A DNA stretch of 30,344 bases. Source: Bacillota bacterium. Its GTDB lineage: Bacteria; Bacillota; Clostridia; Lachnospirales; Lachnospiraceae. The notes under the pieces are model-generated. The model was not told the origin of the DNA and did no database searches. It saw only the letters and a program-made list of their open reading frames with translations. The position numbers were made by a program, and so were the translations under genes. The first letter of the stretch is position 1; every line of letters starts with the position of its first letter. Below are positions 22,327 through 30,045 of this stretch, in pieces. The stretch is from positions 1-30,344 of the forward strand of contig JAEYPP010000092.1 of assembly GCA_023410575.1 (NCBI GenBank), written 5' to 3'.

Positions 22327-23109
22327 ATGAAAAAATATCTTATTTTATATAAACAATCCATTCGTGTATCATTTGCAACCGCAATGACATATCGTGCCAA
22401 CTTTGTTTTGCAAAGTCTAATTATGATATTAAGCAATAGCTTGTTTCCGTTGATTACGATATTAATCTATGGAACAGGTGCTTCTTTTCCAGGTTGGTCG
22501 CTATATGAAGTATTAATGATACAATCTATCTTTACCATTTCTTCCGGATTTTCGAATATGTTATTTTCAGGACTCGTATGGGTGACAATGGATCATGTAA
22601 GAGAGGGGACATTAGAGATTGTACTAATTAAGCCAGTAAAATGCTTATTCTATCTGATTGCAACAACCTTTAGAGTGGAGAATGGTGCTGTTATTATCGG
22701 TGGCATTATTGTATTTATCTATGCTTATGCTCATATATCGGCAGTTTCGCTTGTTATGTGGCTATCAGCAATTTTGTTTTTTGTCGTCGGTTTACTTGTT
22801 ATGCTGGCGCTTAATCTATTAATGGCAGCAACTTCATTTAAGTGGGTAGCAAATTCGAGAATTCCTGAGATGTATCATAGTGTTCTTAATTTTGGTAATT
22901 ATCCACTAAGGATATTTCCAAAGGCCTTACAAGCAGTAATTACTTTTGTAATTCCAGTGACAATGGTAGGCTGTTTTCCAGCTAGTGCACTTTTGGGAAA
23001 AACTGATATATGGATGTGGATTGCCATAATACCATGCTTTGCATTTTTATTACTTGGAATATATATTTATGAACATATGATTTCATTATATGAAGGAGTT
23101 GGTGGCTGA
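22327..23109 (+). CDS. ABC-2 type exporter permease (second subunit)
   Basis: A 260-residue membrane protein with six hydrophobic segments. 'GLVWVTMDHVREGTLEIVLIKPV', a cytoplasmic coupling stretch, and 'FGNYPLRIFPKALQAVITFVIPVTMVGCFPA', a late loop-helix, are typical of the DUF990-like permease that partners with the preceding type. AGGAGG lies 8 nt before the ATG. Its stop is 2 nt before the ATPase start, which indicates tight coupling. Confidence 0.87.
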   Translation: MKKYLILYKQSIRVSFATAMTYRANFVLQSLIMILSNSLFPLITILIYGTGASFPGWSLYEVLMIQSIFTISSGFSNMLFSGLVWVTMDHVREGTLEIVLIKPVKCLFYLIATTFRVENGAVIIGGIIVFIYAYAHISAVSLVMWLSAILFFVVGLLVMLALNLLMAATSFKWVANSRIPEMYHSVLNFGNYPLRIFPKALQAVITFVIPVTMVGCFPASALLGKTDIWMWIAIIPCFAFLLLGIYIYEHMISLYEGVGG

Positions 23110-23111
23110 TT

Positions 23112-24098
23112 ATGGAAGAGAATATAATTGTTGTAGAACAACTTTGTAGAAGATACATGACTTTTAAGCGAGGAAGTGGTTTTAAGGAAAGTTTAAAGAG
23201 CTTCTTTCATCGTGAAAAGGTACCTGTAGATGCAGTAAAAGATATAAGTTTTACTGTAAAAAGAGGAGACATTATTGGTATATTAGGTCCCAATGGGGCA
23301 GGAAAGTCGACTACAATCAAGATGTTAACTGGTTCTTTATACCCAAGTAGTGGAAGTATTTCTGTTATGGGATACACCCCTTGGAAAAATCGTACGGAGT
23401 ATGTAAAGAGTATTGGCGTTGTATTTGGACAAAAGAGTCAATTGATTTTCGATATTCCACCAGTAGATAGTTTTTTAATGAACAAAGCGATATATGATAT
23501 TCCTGATAAAGAGTATAAACAAAGACTGGACCACTTAATTCAACTATTAGATTTGGGTGACAAAGTTAACCGTCCTACAAGAGTTTTATCTCTTGGAGAG
23601 AGGATGAAGTGTGAGTTTATCATGGCAATGCTACATAATCCAGATGTTGTTTTTTTGGATGAACCAACGATTGGCCTTGACGTTATTGCAAAACAAGTAA
23701 TACGAGAGTTTATTCGTTCGATGAATGAAAAAGGAACAACTTTTATCTTAACAACCCATGACTTAGAAGATGTGGAAAAATTAGCACGTAACGTTATTAT
23801 TATTAATAAAGGACAGAAAGTGTTCGATGGAACGATTCAGGATTTGCGTACAAATTTAGGGAATAAAAAGGTAGTAGAATTAACAGTCGTAGATAGTAAT
23901 CATTTTGCTAACTTATCGATAGAAGGTGTTCGTTTACTTCCAAGCGAGGATAAGCATAAGATTATGGTAGAAGTAGATGTAGATCAATTACCGATGAATC
24001 AATTTATTCGCTATTTATCTGACGTAGGGGAATTTCGTGATATCTCGATTCAAGAATTGCCAATGGAAGATATAATTACAACAATTTATCAGGAATAG
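23112..24098 (+). CDS. ABC transporter ATP-binding protein of the ABC-2 exporter
   Basis: A 328-residue ATPase. Walker A is 'GPNGAGKSTT', the Q-loop is 'VFGQKSQL', the signature is 'LSLGERMKCE' (L instead of G at the third place), Walker B is 'DVVFLDEPTIGLD' and the switch His is in 'LTTHDLEDVE'. Residues after ~240 form an extra C-terminal domain seen in the DrrA/NatA-like class. The N-terminal 'YMTFKRGSGFKESLKSFFHREK' insertion before the first strand is the usual one of the CbrABC-type three-gene exporters. It powers the two permeases upstream. The downstream radical SAM/SPASM gene has its own -10 box. Confidence 0.93.
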   Translation: MEENIIVVEQLCRRYMTFKRGSGFKESLKSFFHREKVPVDAVKDISFTVKRGDIIGILGPNGAGKSTTIKMLTGSLYPSSGSISVMGYTPWKNRTEYVKSIGVVFGQKSQLIFDIPPVDSFLMNKAIYDIPDKEYKQRLDHLIQLLDLGDKVNRPTRVLSLGERMKCEFIMAMLHNPDVVFLDEPTIGLDVIAKQVIREFIRSMNEKGTTFILTTHDLEDVEKLARNVIIINKGQKVFDGTIQDLRTNLGNKKVVELTVVDSNHFANLSIEGVRLLPSEDKHKIMVEVDVDQLPMNQFIRYLSDVGEFRDISIQELPMEDIITTIYQE

Positions 24099-24179
24099 TT
24101 ACTTTTCTTTTTCATTTCTAAATGGTATAATTGTAGGTTTTATCCGCGATAATAAATTAATAATTTAAAGGAATACAAT

Positions 24180-25061
24180 ATGAAAAAGAGATTTAAGAAG
24201 GCGTATGTAGAGATTACGAATGTCTGTAATCTTAGTTGCAATTTTTGCCCAAAGACAGAGAGAGAGTCGAAATTTATTGATATTGATGAGTTTCGTCATG
24301 TTTTATTAGAGATTCGCCCCTTTACGGATTATATTTATTTGCATCTCATGGGAGAACCTCTTTTGCATCCAAAGCTAGAACAGCTTCTCATAGAAGCCGA
24401 AAGCTTTGGATTAAAGGTGAACATAACGACGAATGGAACTTTGTTAAGAAGGCAAGAGAATGTTCTACTTCAATCCAAAGCTTTACGACAGGTCAATGTT
24501 TCACTCCATAGCTTTGAAGCAAATGAAGTGAATATGACTTTATTTGAGTATGCCGAAAGCGTTTTTCAATTCATTCAGAAGGCACAACAATCTTCGAATA
24601 TTATTAGTGCTGTTCGTTTATGGAATATGGATAGTGAGAAATTACAAGGGGCTAATGAACTAAATCATAAGATTTTTGAACTTATTGAAAGCTATTTTCC
24701 ACAGGAACGGTCAATTGTTGAGATTTTGTCCAAGGAGAAACAAATTAAGCTTGGAGAACGAGTGTATTTAAATACAGCAGAAAAATTTCAATGGCCAGAT
24801 ATCAATCATGCTGAGGTACATGATGATGTATTTTGTTATGGGTTAAGAGATCAGATTGGAATATTGGTCAATGGTACAGTAGTTCCATGTTGTCTCGATA
24901 ATGAAGGTGTAATCTCCTTAGGTAATATACATGAGCAATCCTTTCGTGACATTATAATAAGTGAGCGTGCACAAAATATTTACGATGGATTTTCTAATCG
25001 AAAGGCGGTAGAAGAACTGTGCAAGAAATGTCATTATGCAACTACTCGTTTTCTGAGTTAA
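24180..25061 (+). CDS. Radical SAM/SPASM domain protein
   Basis: A 293-residue protein with the N-terminal cluster motif C-N-L-S-C-N-F-C in 'VEITNVCNLSCNFC', then 'HLMGEPLLHP' and 'VNITTNGTLL' as in many radical SAM barrels. At the C-terminus 'NGTVVPCCLDNEGVISLGNI' and 'ELCKKCHYA' are SPASM-type Cys that bind auxiliary iron-sulphur clusters. Enzymes of this class modify peptides or proteins. No precursor-like peptide gene was found within several hundred bases on either side, so RiPP maturation is possible but unsupported. AAAGGA precedes the ATG. TATAAT at 24126-24131 gives a likely own promoter, so it need not belong to the exporter operon. Its stop overlaps the decayed AraC remnant. Confidence 0.87.
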   Translation: MKKRFKKAYVEITNVCNLSCNFCPKTERESKFIDIDEFRHVLLEIRPFTDYIYLHLMGEPLLHPKLEQLLIEAESFGLKVNITTNGTLLRRQENVLLQSKALRQVNVSLHSFEANEVNMTLFEYAESVFQFIQKAQQSSNIISAVRLWNMDSEKLQGANELNHKIFELIESYFPQERSIVEILSKEKQIKLGERVYLNTAEKFQWPDINHAEVHDDVFCYGLRDQIGILVNGTVVPCCLDNEGVISLGNIHEQSFRDIIISERAQNIYDGFSNRKAVEELCKKCHYATTRFLS

Positions 25062-25198
25062 ATAAGTCCTTGATATTTACGAAATTTATGTGGGGAGATG
25101 CCATTTACTTTGTGAAAGGCATCTCCAAAATAATTGTTATCATTAAAACCACAAATCGGCGCTATTGTAATAAGTAATACATTGTCAGCTCTTGTACT
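25058..25198 (-). pseudogene. C-terminal remnant of an AraC-family regulator
   Basis: On the minus strand a 46-codon frame that begins after a stop and has no start codon encodes 'ITIAPICGFNDNNYFGDAF' and then 'HKVNGISPHKFRKYQGLI' before TAA 25060-25058. This is the second helix-turn-helix and end of an AraC DNA-binding domain (the GFxDxNYFxxxFxKxxGxSPxxFR pattern). The rest of the gene is missing or scrambled upstream. The GGAGATGCC/GGCATCTCC hairpin seen here (25094-25126) is a by-product of this coding relic and lacks a T tail. It is a deleted gene's 3' scar. Confidence 0.75.
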
Positions 25199-25267
25199 TT
25201 ATGTACTATATTGCACGAACATTTGGAAAAAGCAAGTGATTAAATTGAATAAATAAACGGATAACCC

Positions 25268-25296
25268 TTGCATACTTTGTGTGTAATGCGTATAAT
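25268..25296 (+). promoter_or_regulatory. Promoter of the zinc-ribbon membrane protein gene
   Basis: TTGCAT (25268-25273) and a perfect TATAAT (25291-25296) with a 17-nt spacer. Confidence 0.7.
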
Positions 25297-25378
25297 AAAT
25301 CTAGTGGGAAATATTATATTTTCTGGTAATTACTTTATCCCATCATTATACAAATAATAAGGAAAGAAGGATTGTCTT

Positions 25379-25990
25379 ATGGTATGTAATAAGTGTGGAG
25401 CACAGCTTCCTAATGATGCAGTATTTTGTAACAATTGTGGGGCCAATTTAAGTCAGCAACAACCACAAATGCAGCAACAGATGCAGCAGCAGATGCAGCA
25501 ACAGCCACAGATGCAGTATCAATATCAACCTAACCCTCAGATTATTCAACCGAAAGCAAAGACAGGAATTGCTGTAGGTTTAGTTGCGGCAGCTATGTTT
25601 TTCTTAAGTATGTTGAGTAATTACAATGCGAACATATTAGCTTTTCTTCCAATTGGAGTACTAGCTACCTATGTATTGTTCAAAGAGGAAGACAATTGGT
25701 TGCGTAAATGTGCAGTACGAGCAATGGGTGTCGTAATTTCTTTTTTTGTATTATGCGTTTTAATCGATGTATTCTTTGATTTCTTTAACATTATAAGAGT
25801 ATTTCTAGGTTGGAATGAGAAGAGTAATCTGAGTTTATTTATTAAATTAAATGATATACGTGATGTATTTATAATAATTGTTATTTCGTTACAGAATGTT
25901 TTATTATTTATTATGGGTATACGTGCTTTATCGATGAAAACTACAAAGATGCCAATTGTAGATGGATTCATTGATAAACATATGAAGTAA
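25379..25990 (+). CDS. Zinc-ribbon and membrane protein with Gln/Met-rich linker
   Basis: A 203-residue protein. A zinc ribbon opens it (C3-x-x-C6 ... C17-x-x-C20 in 'MVCNKCGAQLPNDAVFCNNCG'), then a Gln/Met/Pro-rich linker (~25-55) built from repeated QMQQ units, then about four hydrophobic segments ('TGIAVGLVAAAMFFLSML', 'ILAFLPIGVLATYVLF', 'AMGVVISFFVLCVLIDVFF', 'VFIIIVISLQNVLLFIMGI'). Double-zinc-ribbon plus membrane architectures are common in Firmicutes and mostly uncharacterised. AAGGA lies 8 nt before the ATG. The linker DNA is an imperfect tandem of CAGATGCAGCAA-type units and may vary in length between strains. Confidence 0.82.
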   Translation: MVCNKCGAQLPNDAVFCNNCGANLSQQQPQMQQQMQQQMQQQPQMQYQYQPNPQIIQPKAKTGIAVGLVAAAMFFLSMLSNYNANILAFLPIGVLATYVLFKEEDNWLRKCAVRAMGVVISFFVLCVLIDVFFDFFNIIRVFLGWNEKSNLSLFIKLNDIRDVFIIIVISLQNVLLFIMGIRALSMKTTKMPIVDGFIDKHMK

Positions 25991-26014
25991 TTGGTTAATA
26001 GTAACGATACATAA

Positions 26015-26055
26015 AGTCTGTTTAGAGATTTTTATAATTTCTGGACAGGCTTTTT
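26015..26055 (+). terminator. Terminator of the zinc-ribbon gene
   Basis: AGTCTGTTTAGA (26015-26026) pairs with TCTGGACAGGCT (26040-26051) through several G-T pairs, followed by T5. Confidence 0.75.
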
Positions 26056-26208
26056 ATGGTGTAATCGCACTTTATTTCAGGATTAAGTACATCGAGTGCT
26101 TGTCATACTAAAGAGTTTAAAAAGTATGAGTCTAGGACATATTTTTAGTATGAATTTATAATTAATTTGTGTATAATAATTTTATGAATTCGATGGAGGT
26201 TTGATTTA

Positions 26209-26421
26209 ATGAAGATAAGTTTTACAAAGGAGCAGACTCAATTTTTAAAAGAAATTGGAATTAGCTTTTCTGTTCAAGGGAAATTAGATGATGAACATCT
26301 TGCAGAAATCGATATGGTGGTAACGGATTATCTAATCGAGAACGGAATCGATGATGATGAGAGTGTGAATGAGATTGGTAAAAAGTGTGAAGAAATCTTA
26401 GAGATAGTCAGTGGAGCATAA
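26209..26421 (+). CDS. Small acidic hypothetical protein
   Basis: A 70-residue acidic protein, 'MKISFTKEQTQFLKEIGI' to 'EEILEIVSGA', with no Cys and no membrane segment; predicted mostly helical. GGAGG lies about 9 nt before the ATG and a TATAAT at 26172-26177 fits a -10. I do not recognise a family. It lies 68 nt before yqeY on the same strand, with a palindrome between. Confidence 0.7.
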   Translation: MKISFTKEQTQFLKEIGISFSVQGKLDDEHLAEIDMVVTDYLIENGIDDDESVNEIGKKCEEILEIVSGA

Positions 26422-26449
26422 GAATAGTGTCATATTGCTCAAAGAAGTG

Positions 26450-26476
26450 TTATGACAATAAATTATAATGTCATAA
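26450..26476. promoter_or_regulatory. Dyad overlapping the yqeY ribosome binding site
   Basis: TTATGACA-N11-TGTCATAA (26450-26457, 26469-26476), perfect arms, runs into the AAGGAGG of yqeY. A third half-site TGTCATA lies at 26429-26435. It may be an operator or a stem that limits translation. Confidence 0.4.
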
Positions 26477-26489
26477 GGAGGAAAAGAAT

Positions 26490-26927
26490 ATGAAATTTGA
26501 AATATTACAAAAAGACATGATTACTGCTATGAAGGAAAGAAATAAAAGTAGAAAGGACAGTATCTCATCTTTAATTTCAGCAATTAAGAAAGTTGCAATT
26601 GATACTGGTAATCGTGATAACATTACAGATGAATTAGCAGACCAAGTAATTTTAAAAGAGGTAAAGACGGTAAAGGAACAATTAGATACTTGCCCAGCAG
26701 AACGTAGCGAATTAAGAGCTGAATATCAAGCGAGATATGATGTAATAAATGAGTATGCACCTAAACTATTGAGCGCAGAGGAAGTAAAGAACATAATCGA
26801 AACAAAATTTAAAGACTTAGTTGAAACAAAGAACAAGGGCGAAATTATGAAAGTCGTAATGAAAGAGTTAAAAGGAAAAGCAGATGGTAAGATCATAAAC
26901 CAAGTTGTTGCTGAGCTTTGCCAATAG
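26490..26927 (+). CDS. yqeY: GatB/YqeY domain protein
   Basis: A 145-residue protein. It matches YqeY from 'MKFEILQKDMITAMKERNKSRKDSISSLISAIKK', through 'LKEVKTVKEQLDTCPAERSELRAEYQARYDVINEYAPKLLS', to the C-terminal 'GEIMKVVMKELKGKADGKIINQVVAEL'. The last part is the helical domain shared with GatB, the tRNA-binding subunit of the Glu/Asp-tRNA amidotransferase. YqeY stands alone in most Firmicutes; its role is thought to involve tRNA or translation but is not settled. A full AAGGAGG precedes the ATG. A terminator follows at 26993. Confidence 0.92.
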   Translation: MKFEILQKDMITAMKERNKSRKDSISSLISAIKKVAIDTGNRDNITDELADQVILKEVKTVKEQLDTCPAERSELRAEYQARYDVINEYAPKLLSAEEVKNIIETKFKDLVETKNKGEIMKVVMKELKGKADGKIINQVVAELCQ

Positions 26928-26992
26928 TTATACAGTTAATTTTGGGACATCAATTATTTGTAGCGGTTGATTTGCATAATTCTTACTAATTT

Positions 26993-27024
26993 CGGGTATT
27001 TACATAGTGAATACTCGATTTTTT
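26993..27024 (+). terminator. Terminator of yqeY
   Basis: CGGGTATT (26993-27000) and AATACTCG (27010-27017), followed by A and T6 that form the start of the next palindrome. Confidence 0.72.
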
Positions 27025-27078
27025 ATATACTAGGAAATTGCTTTGAATTTCCTAGTATATAAAAAATGCTCCGCAGGA
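27019..27078. repeat. Composite palindrome / back-to-back terminator element, copy 3
   Basis: Arms 27019-27039 and 27046-27066 are perfect reverse complements over 21 bp with the loop GCTTTG. The left arm starts with the T6 of the yqeY terminator. After the closing A6, TGCTCC-GCA-GGATGC (27067-27081) forms a small hairpin that on the minus strand precedes T6. An open frame across this region (27043-27249) has no ribosome binding site and is not a gene. Confidence 0.7.
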
Positions 27079-27143
27079 TGCGCACTACGCTACGGCTGCA
27101 AACGAAAGTTGTGCGATTGTTTCGTATGTATACACTATGTTCC

Positions 27144-27171
27144 TTGTGATGTTTATATAAAGGATTATAAT
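27144..27171 (+). promoter_or_regulatory. Promoter of the glycerate kinase operon
   Basis: TTGTGA (27144-27149) and TATAAT (27166-27171), 16-nt spacer, about 105 nt before the kinase start. The remaining spacer shows no other strong signal. Confidence 0.6.
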
Positions 27172-27276
27172 TTATACCAAAAATTGGTTTGGAAAGAAAG
27201 GTATTGGTTTATTATCAAAGAGAATAATAATACTATTATTGTTGCTTGAGTTGAAAAGCAAGAAGGAGCTGAGGAG

Positions 27277-28416
27277 ATGAAGATTGTTGTAGCGATTGAT
27301 TCATTTAAAGGAAGCTTATCCTCTATGGAAGCAGGAAGAGCAACTGAAGCTGGTATAAAAAAAGTTATAGATGCACAGGTAGAAGTGGTTCCTTTAGCAG
27401 ACGGTGGTGAAGGAACAGTCGAAGCTTTAATTTCTGGAATGCATGGAGAATATCAGATGATTGAAGTAACGGGGCCGTTACTTAAAAAAGTTACCTGTCG
27501 GTATGGAATTATTAAGGATAAATCTCTTGGCATTATCGAAATGTCACAAGCTGCAGGAATAACTCTTGTTCCTATAGAAGAGCGTAATCCTTTAAATACT
27601 ACTACTTATGGTGTTGGTGAAGTGATTTTGGATGCAATAAAGAAAGGTTGTAAGAAATTTATTGTGGGCATAGGTGGTAGCGCAACCAATGATGGTGGAG
27701 TTGGAATGCTTATGGCATTAGGATTTGAGTTTTTAAATCAAGATCAAAAACCGATTTCTCTTGGTGCAAAAGGCTTAGCCGAATTAGCTGTGATTAAAAC
27801 AGATAAAGTAGCGAAAGAGGTTTTGGAAGCTGAATTCTTAATTGCTTGTGATGTGGTGAATCCATTATGTGGAGATAATGGATGCAGTGCAATCTATGGA
27901 CCACAAAAAGGTGCAGATGAAGAGATGATAAAAAAAATGGATGAGGACTTATTCCAGTATAGTCAGCTTGTGAAAAAAATGTTTGGAAAAGATAATGCAA
28001 ACGTACCGGGGACAGGTGCTGCAGGTGGAATGGGATATGCCTTTTTAAGTTTTTTAAATTCTAGACTAGAGTCAGGAATTCAGATTGTACTTAAAGAGAC
28101 GGAACTAGAGAAAAAGATTATGGATGCAGATATTGTGATTACTGGTGAAGGAAGATTGGATTACCAGACGGCAATGGGAAAAGCCCCAATCGGTGTGGCT
28201 CAACTTGCTAAGAAATATCATAAGACGGTGCTAGCTTTTGCAGGTTGTGTAACGAGTGAAGCAACCGAGTGTAATCTACACGGTATTGATGCTTTTTTTC
28301 CAGTACTACGTAGATTAGTGACACTTGAACAAGCAATGGAGCTAGAAACTGCGAAACAGAATTTAACTGATTGTGTGGAACAAGTATTTCGCTTAATTAC
28401 AGTTTATAGTAAATAA
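27277..28416 (+). CDS. glxK: Glycerate kinase (GlxK/GarK type)
   Basis: A 379-residue kinase of the glycerate kinase type 1 family. Landmarks: 'VVAIDSFKGSLSSMEA' at the start, 'PLADGGEGTVEAL' (39-51), 'VGIGGSATNDGGVGML' near 130, 'VPGTGAAGGMGYA', and 'VITGEGRLDYQTAMGKAP'. It converts D-glycerate and ATP to phosphoglycerate (2-phosphoglycerate in the E. coli homologues), feeding lower glycolysis. AAGGAG precedes the ATG. The stop lies 21 nt before the GntP-family permease, and one terminator closes both, so this is a two-gene glycerate uptake and activation operon. No regulator gene of the CdaR type is next to it. Confidence 0.93.
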   Translation: MKIVVAIDSFKGSLSSMEAGRATEAGIKKVIDAQVEVVPLADGGEGTVEALISGMHGEYQMIEVTGPLLKKVTCRYGIIKDKSLGIIEMSQAAGITLVPIEERNPLNTTTYGVGEVILDAIKKGCKKFIVGIGGSATNDGGVGMLMALGFEFLNQDQKPISLGAKGLAELAVIKTDKVAKEVLEAEFLIACDVVNPLCGDNGCSAIYGPQKGADEEMIKKMDEDLFQYSQLVKKMFGKDNANVPGTGAAGGMGYAFLSFLNSRLESGIQIVLKETELEKKIMDADIVITGEGRLDYQTAMGKAPIGVAQLAKKYHKTVLAFAGCVTSEATECNLHGIDAFFPVLRRLVTLEQAMELETAKQNLTDCVEQVFRLITVYSK

Positions 28417-28437
28417 ATAGTAAAGAAAGTAGGTAAC

Positions 28438-29691
28438 ATGGAAATTACAACTTTAGGTGCATTAATTGGGTTAGCAATAGCCATTATTTTAATTATCATC
28501 AAAGTACAGCCAACCTATAGTTTGATTTTTGGCGCTTTAATTGGTGGCCTTATTGGTGGTGCAGGCTTAACAGATACAGTTGCAACAATGATTACAGGGG
28601 CGCAGAGCATCATATCCTCTGTGCTTCGTATTATAACATCTGGTATTTTAGCGGGAACGCTAATAAAAACTGGTGCAGCAGCAAAAATAGCAGAAGTTAT
28701 TGTTGATAAATTAGGGCAGAAAAGAGTATTTGTAGCACTCGCAATAGCAACTATGATTCTATGTGCAGTTGGAGTATTTGTCGATATTGCTGTAATTACA
28801 GTTGCTCCAATTGGTTTAGCGATTGGTGAACGAGCTGGACTAAATAAAGCGAGTATTCTGTTAGCGATGATTGGTGGTGGAAAAGCAGGTAACGTAGTTT
28901 CGCCAAATCCCAATACAATTGCAGCAGCAACAGAGTTCCAAGTAGATCTAGCACAGTTGATGGCACGAAATATCATTCCTGCTTTATTTGCGCTGATTGT
29001 AACAGTCATTTTAGCAAGAATCATTGCTAAGAAATCAAGTTCAAAAATAAGTTCAGTTGATCTAGATGAGAATAAGAGTGAAAATTTACCATCCTTTATG
29101 GCTGCAATAAGTGGGCCTGTTATCGTAATTATCTTATTAGCATTACGACCAATCTTTGATATAAATATTGATCCATTAATTGCATTACCAGTAGGTGGTA
29201 TTGTATGTATCTTAGCTTGTGGGCAAGCACGTAATGTTATTGAGTATATGGGGTATGGATTAAGTAAGGTTATGCCAATAGCAGTCCTATTAATCGGTAC
29301 TGGTACCATTGCGGGTATCATCAAGGCTTCCAATTTACAAGGTGATGTAATTTTAGGTCTAGAGGCACTTAATCTTCCAATGTTTTTACTTGCTCCAGTC
29401 TCTGGTATTTTAATGGCAGGTGCAACAGCCTCAACAACAGCGGGAACAACAATTGCTTCTTCTACCTTTAGTTCAGCAATCGTTGGAGCGGGTGTCCCAG
29501 CTATCTCTGGAGCTGCAATGCTTCATGCAGGTGCGACTGTTATCGACTCATTGCCACATGGTTCATTTTTCCATGCAACAGCGGGAGTGACACGTGTTAG
29601 TATAACAGAACGGTTAAAGTTAATTCCTTATGAAGCGTTAATCGGATTGACAACTACGATTGTTTCTATTATTGTTTATTTGGTGTTATGA
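28438..29691 (+). CDS. GntP-family permease, probable glycerate/hydroxy-acid transporter
   Basis: A 417-residue membrane protein with about 12 hydrophobic segments. It matches the GntP/gluconate:H+ symporter superfamily in 'SLIFGALIGGLIGGAGLTDTV', 'GGGKAGNVVSPNPNTIAAA' (a substrate-loop motif), 'MLHAGATVIDSLPHGSFFHATAG' and the late 'AGATASTTAGTTIASSTF'. It probably brings in the substrate of the kinase encoded just upstream, with which it shares an operon (21-nt gap). The ribosome binding site is modest (AAAGTAGG). Gluconate or another sugar acid is the alternative substrate. Confidence 0.9.
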   Translation: MEITTLGALIGLAIAIILIIIKVQPTYSLIFGALIGGLIGGAGLTDTVATMITGAQSIISSVLRIITSGILAGTLIKTGAAAKIAEVIVDKLGQKRVFVALAIATMILCAVGVFVDIAVITVAPIGLAIGERAGLNKASILLAMIGGGKAGNVVSPNPNTIAAATEFQVDLAQLMARNIIPALFALIVTVILARIIAKKSSSKISSVDLDENKSENLPSFMAAISGPVIVIILLALRPIFDINIDPLIALPVGGIVCILACGQARNVIEYMGYGLSKVMPIAVLLIGTGTIAGIIKASNLQGDVILGLEALNLPMFLLAPVSGILMAGATASTTAGTTIASSTFSSAIVGAGVPAISGAAMLHAGATVIDSLPHGSFFHATAGVTRVSITERLKLIPYEALIGLTTTIVSIIVYLVL

Positions 29692-29704
29692 TTGAAGTGA
29701 GATT

Positions 29705-29736
29705 AGGCTGCTGTTAGTATTATGCAGCCTTTTTTA
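29705..29736 (+). terminator. Terminator of the glycerate operon
   Basis: AGGCTGC (29705-29711) and GCAGCCT (29724-29730), then T6. Confidence 0.88.
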
Positions 29737-29739
29737 TTG

Positions 29740-29850
29740 CGGAACTAAAGTTGTGCTTGCAAAGTGTTGCTCGTGAGAGTGTGCGAGGCACACTTTTGTT
29801 CTATAACATAATGCCAAGGAATTCCTCTTAAGAGGGACGCATTTCAACCG
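29740..29850 (-). repeat. Possible diverged intergenic repeat, inverted
   Basis: Read on the minus strand this stretch has TGCGTCCCTCTTAAGAGGA, like the ACGTCCCCAAAGAGGGA that closes composite element 2, then CTTTGCAAGCACAAC, like TTTTGCAAGCAAAACAC of the 73-bp repeat. TAAAGTTGTGC also resembles a stretch after composite element 3 (GAAAGTTGTGC, near 27104). Homology is by eye and weak. Confidence 0.3.
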
Positions 29851-29894
29851 AAGGCTGAACTGCATAAAATGGTAGTTTTTTACGAATGAACTAT

Positions 29895-30032
29895 TTTACT
29901 TATTCTATTCGATGTGGTAAAATAGAAAAAAATGACAAAATTAGTCAAAATAGTAGCGGTCTACTAATAAAGGACAGGGTGGAATAAACTATTTCGCCCT
30001 TTAGTTTCGTTCTGAGCATTCATTCTCAGAAC
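29895..30032 (+). promoter_or_regulatory. Promoter and structured leader of the lipoprotein gene
   Basis: TTTACT (29895-29900) and TAAAAT (29918-29923) are 17 nt apart. The leader then has three successive hairpins: TAGTAG-CGGT-CTACTA (29950-29965), an imperfect AGGGTGGAATA / TATTTCGCCCT (29976-30000), and a perfect GTTCTGAG-N8-CTCAGAAC (30009-30032) that ends 2 nt before the GGAGGG. Confidence 0.45.
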
Positions 30033-30045
30033 ATGGAGGGAAAGT

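Noticed and set aside
20494..25061. Radical SAM genes plus ABC exporter as a RiPP biosynthesis cluster
   Set aside because: No precursor-like peptide frame with a good ribosome binding site was found in the gaps, and the genes appear to have separate promoters.
25094..25126. GGAGATGCC/GGCATCTCC hairpin as a terminator for the SPASM gene
   Set aside because: No T run follows on the plus strand; the sequence is explained by the AraC coding remnant on the minus strand.
27043..27249. 68-codon open frame with several Cys, across composite element 3 and the spacer before the glycerate kinase
   Set aside because: It starts inside the palindrome, has no ribosome binding site, and covers the kinase promoter; composition is that of the repeat.
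28515..29333. Long (272-codon) minus-strand open frame
   Set aside because: It is a mirror of the GntP-family permease reading frame; low-complexity Ile/Ala/Pro composition and no ribosome binding site.
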